NCBI GenBank assembly: GCA_959604475.1
Contig: CAUHBX010000036.1
Coordinates: forward strand, 1 to 7,647
Direction of reading: 5' to 3'
DNA: 7,647 bases
DNA from: an uncultured Eubacteriales bacterium
Lineage (GTDB): Bacteria; Bacillota; Clostridia; Lachnospirales; Anaerotignaceae
The notes under the pieces are model-generated. The model saw only the letters and a list, made by a program, of their open reading frames with translations. It searched no databases and was not told where the DNA came from. Shown one piece after another: positions 6,047 to 7,647 of the stretch (positions are counted from its first letter, which is position 1; each line of letters opens with the position of its first letter). A program made the translations under genes and the position numbers.

Positions 6047-7192
6047 ATGGATTTTACGTTATCAAAAGAACACCTGTTATTCAGACAAATGGTAAGAGAG
6101 TTCGTAGAGAACGAAATTAAGCCCATAATGCAGGATATTGACGAAGAAGAAAGATTCCCCAAAGAAGTATGGGATAAGCTTGGTCCTGCAGGTCTCTTAG
6201 GTATCCAGTATCCGAAGGAATACGGCGGACAGGGCGGAGATTACCTTGCATATGTTATGGCTATTGAGGAAATTTCAAAATACAGCGCATCCGTAACATC
6301 AGGAATGGCTGCACATTCTTCACTTTGCGCATGGCCTATCTACAATTTTGGTACTGAAGAACAGAAACAGAGATTCCTTCCCGAACTGCTTACAGGTAAA
6401 GCTATCGGCGCTATGGGTCTTACAGAGCCCGGTGCTGGCTCCGACGCTGCTATGCAGCAGACAAAGGCTTACCTTGACGGCGACCACTATGTAGTTAATG
6501 GTAGAAAATGCTTCATCACAAATGCTGGCGAAGCTAAATATTATACAACAGTTGTTATGACTGTCAAAGCTAAAGGCAACAAAGGAATGTCAATCCTTGT
6601 TATCCCTGCTGACGCACCCGGTTTCTCAATTGGTAAACATGAGAAGAAAATGGGTATCCGTGCTTCGGCAACTGCAGACCTTATTTTTGATAACTGTATC
6701 GTTCCCAAGGAAAACCTTATTGGCAGAGAGGGCGACGGCTTCAAGATGATAATGCAGACACTCGATATCGGACGTATCGGCGTTGGCGCTGTTGGCCTTG
6801 GTATTGCAGAGGGTGCTCTTGAAGAGACTCTTAAATATGTAAGCCAGAGAAAACAGTTTGGCAGAACAATCGGTTCATTCCAGAATACACAGTTTGAAAT
6901 CGCTGACATGAAGACCAGAGTAGATTCAGCTCAGCTTATTATATACAGAGCTGCCTGCACAAAAGACGCGGGTCTTCCTTTCGGATTATATGCTTGTATG
7001 GGTAAATACTACGGCGCTACAGTTGGTTCAGACGTAACCAGAAGATGCGTTCAGTTATTCGGCGGTTACGGCTACATGAGAGAGTACCACGTTGAAAGAA
7101 TGATGCGTGACGCTAAAATCGTTGAGATTTACGAAGGCACAAGTGAAGTTCAGAAGATGGTTATCGCAGGCCATTTGAAAGTAGGTAAATAA
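6047..7192 (+). CDS. bcd: Short-chain acyl-CoA dehydrogenase, butyryl-CoA dehydrogenase type
   Basis: This 381-residue FAD flavoenzyme interconverts a short-chain acyl-CoA and its 2-enoyl-CoA; in anaerobes it usually works as a reductase, for example crotonyl-CoA to butyryl-CoA, with electrons from EtfAB. The length and order of parts are normal: N-terminal helical domain, AMGLTEPGAGSDA signature with LTEPGAGSD at 125-133, the RKQFGR segment (268-273), and the second signature QLFGGYGYMREYHVERMMRDAK leading to IYEGTSE with catalytic base Glu363. ATG 6047 follows AAAGGAGG (6031-6038) by 8 nt. Arginine is coded by AGA or CGT with no AGG, unlike the mod genes, which fits high expression. etfB follows after 70 nt. 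Substrate cannot be fixed from sequence alone: acryloyl-CoA reductase or another enoyl-CoA reductase in the same family is possible, and no crt, hbd or thl lies directly upstream. Confidence 0.9.
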   Translation: MDFTLSKEHLLFRQMVREFVENEIKPIMQDIDEEERFPKEVWDKLGPAGLLGIQYPKEYGGQGGDYLAYVMAIEEISKYSASVTSGMAAHSSLCAWPIYNFGTEEQKQRFLPELLTGKAIGAMGLTEPGAGSDAAMQQTKAYLDGDHYVVNGRKCFITNAGEAKYYTTVVMTVKAKGNKGMSILVIPADAPGFSIGKHEKKMGIRASATADLIFDNCIVPKENLIGREGDGFKMIMQTLDIGRIGVGAVGLGIAEGALEETLKYVSQRKQFGRTIGSFQNTQFEIADMKTRVDSAQLIIYRAACTKDAGLPFGLYACMGKYYGATVGSDVTRRCVQLFGGYGYMREYHVERMMRDAKIVEIYEGTSEVQKMVIAGHLKVGK

Positions 7193-7262
7193 TTTTCTAC
7201 ATAATATTTGCGATATGAATTCTTATGAAACTAGAATATAAATATGCGGAAGGAGTAAGACA

Positions 7263-7647
7263 ATGAAAATAGTTGTTTGTGCAAAACAGGTACCTGATAC
7301 CACAGAAGTTAAGCTTGACCCCAAAACAAATACACTCATCAGAGATGGTGTTCCCAGTATAATAAATCCCGATGATAAAGCAGGTATTGAGGCTGCTTTA
7401 CAGTTAAAAGAAAAAGTAGGCGGAACAGTAACAGTTATATCTATGGGACCTCCCCAGGCTGACGCCGCTTTAAGAGAAGCACTTGCTATGGGCTGCGATG
7501 AAGCTATCCTTGTAACGGACAGAGCATTCGGCGGCGCTGACACATGGGCTACATCTTCAACAATCGCTGCAGCTTTAAAGAAGGTTGACTATGACGTAAT
7601 CATCACAGGCCGTCAGGCTATCGATGGCGATACAGCACAGGTTGGCC
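7263..7647 (+). CDS. etfB: Electron transfer flavoprotein beta subunit, N-terminal part
   Basis: The first 128 codons are present and the gene runs off the window; the full protein is usually about 260 residues. EtfB pairs with EtfA to carry electrons to or from acyl-CoA dehydrogenases. Visible features are the start MKIVVCAKQVPDTTEVKLDP, NPDDKAGIEAALQLKE (35-50), the VTVISMGPPQADAALREALAMGCDEAILV region (56-84) and GRQAIDGDTAQVG (116-128). In clostridial proteins the last is part of the nucleotide/FAD-binding region and is typical of Etfs that couple NADH oxidation to enoyl-CoA and ferredoxin reduction; that it bifurcates electrons here is inference. AAGGAG (7250-7255) lies 7 nt before the ATG. 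It follows bcd by 70 nt with no terminator, so the two are probably co-transcribed, with etfA expected next. Confidence 0.93.
   Translation, partial: MKIVVCAKQVPDTTEVKLDPKTNTLIRDGVPSIINPDDKAGIEAALQLKEKVGGTVTVISMGPPQADAALREALAMGCDEAILVTDRAFGGADTWATSSTIAAALKKVDYDVIITGRQAIDGDTAQVG

Noticed and set aside
7223..7543. Minus-strand open frame of 106 codons over etfB
   Set aside because: It is antisense to conserved EtfB sequence and shows no family features.
1..7647. Mobile element, CRISPR array, tRNA or phage remnant
   Set aside because: No transposase, integrase, regularly spaced repeats, terminal inverted repeats or tRNA cloverleaf was seen on either strand.

Overview
The window comes from a moderately low-GC anaerobe, most likely a member of the Clostridia (Firmicutes). 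The evidence is strong AGGAGG-type ribosome binding sites before almost every gene, sigma-A-like promoters, U-tailed hairpin terminators, a TalC-type transaldolase, and an acyl-CoA dehydrogenase followed directly by etfB in the style of butyrate or propionate fermenters. All genes lie on the + strand. I see no tRNA, rRNA, insertion sequence, CRISPR array or phage gene. This assignment rests on recognised protein families, not on a database search.

Region 1 (1-2320) is the end of a molybdate operon. It holds the last 14 codons of a probable modA, then modB (permease), modC (ATPase) and a mogA/moaB-family molybdopterin adenylyltransferase. The genes are packed 2-13 nt apart (11 nt between modA and modB) and end at a hairpin terminator. 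The operon links molybdate uptake to the late steps of molybdenum cofactor assembly.

Region 2 (2332-5109) is a transaldolase-transketolase pair with its own promoter and a strong terminator. Together the two enzymes make up the carbon-shuffling part of the non-oxidative pentose phosphate pathway. Active-site residues Glu57 and Phe129 favour transaldolase over fructose-6-phosphate aldolase.

Region 3 (5110-5679) is a single 2H-phosphoesterase gene (thpR/ligT family), starting only 24 nt after the tkt terminator and without a clear promoter of its own.

Region 4 (5680-6046) is a 367-bp non-coding stretch and the least explained part of the window. It contains a near-consensus promoter, a 17-bp palindrome touching the -35 box, and then about 175 nt of leader with three consecutive stem-loops. 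The second resembles an intrinsic terminator and the third has a UUCG loop with a U-rich tail. This suggests an attenuated or otherwise regulated leader, or a short stand-alone RNA, ahead of the acyl-CoA dehydrogenase gene.

Region 5 (6047-7647) is a short-chain acyl-CoA dehydrogenase (butyryl-CoA dehydrogenase type) and the first 128 codons of etfB, cut by the window edge. In related anaerobes these proteins, with EtfA, reduce an enoyl-CoA and may couple this to electron bifurcation.

Most of the window is ordinary metabolism. I find no clearly new protein system; the best candidate for something undescribed is the structured leader at about 5818-6020.
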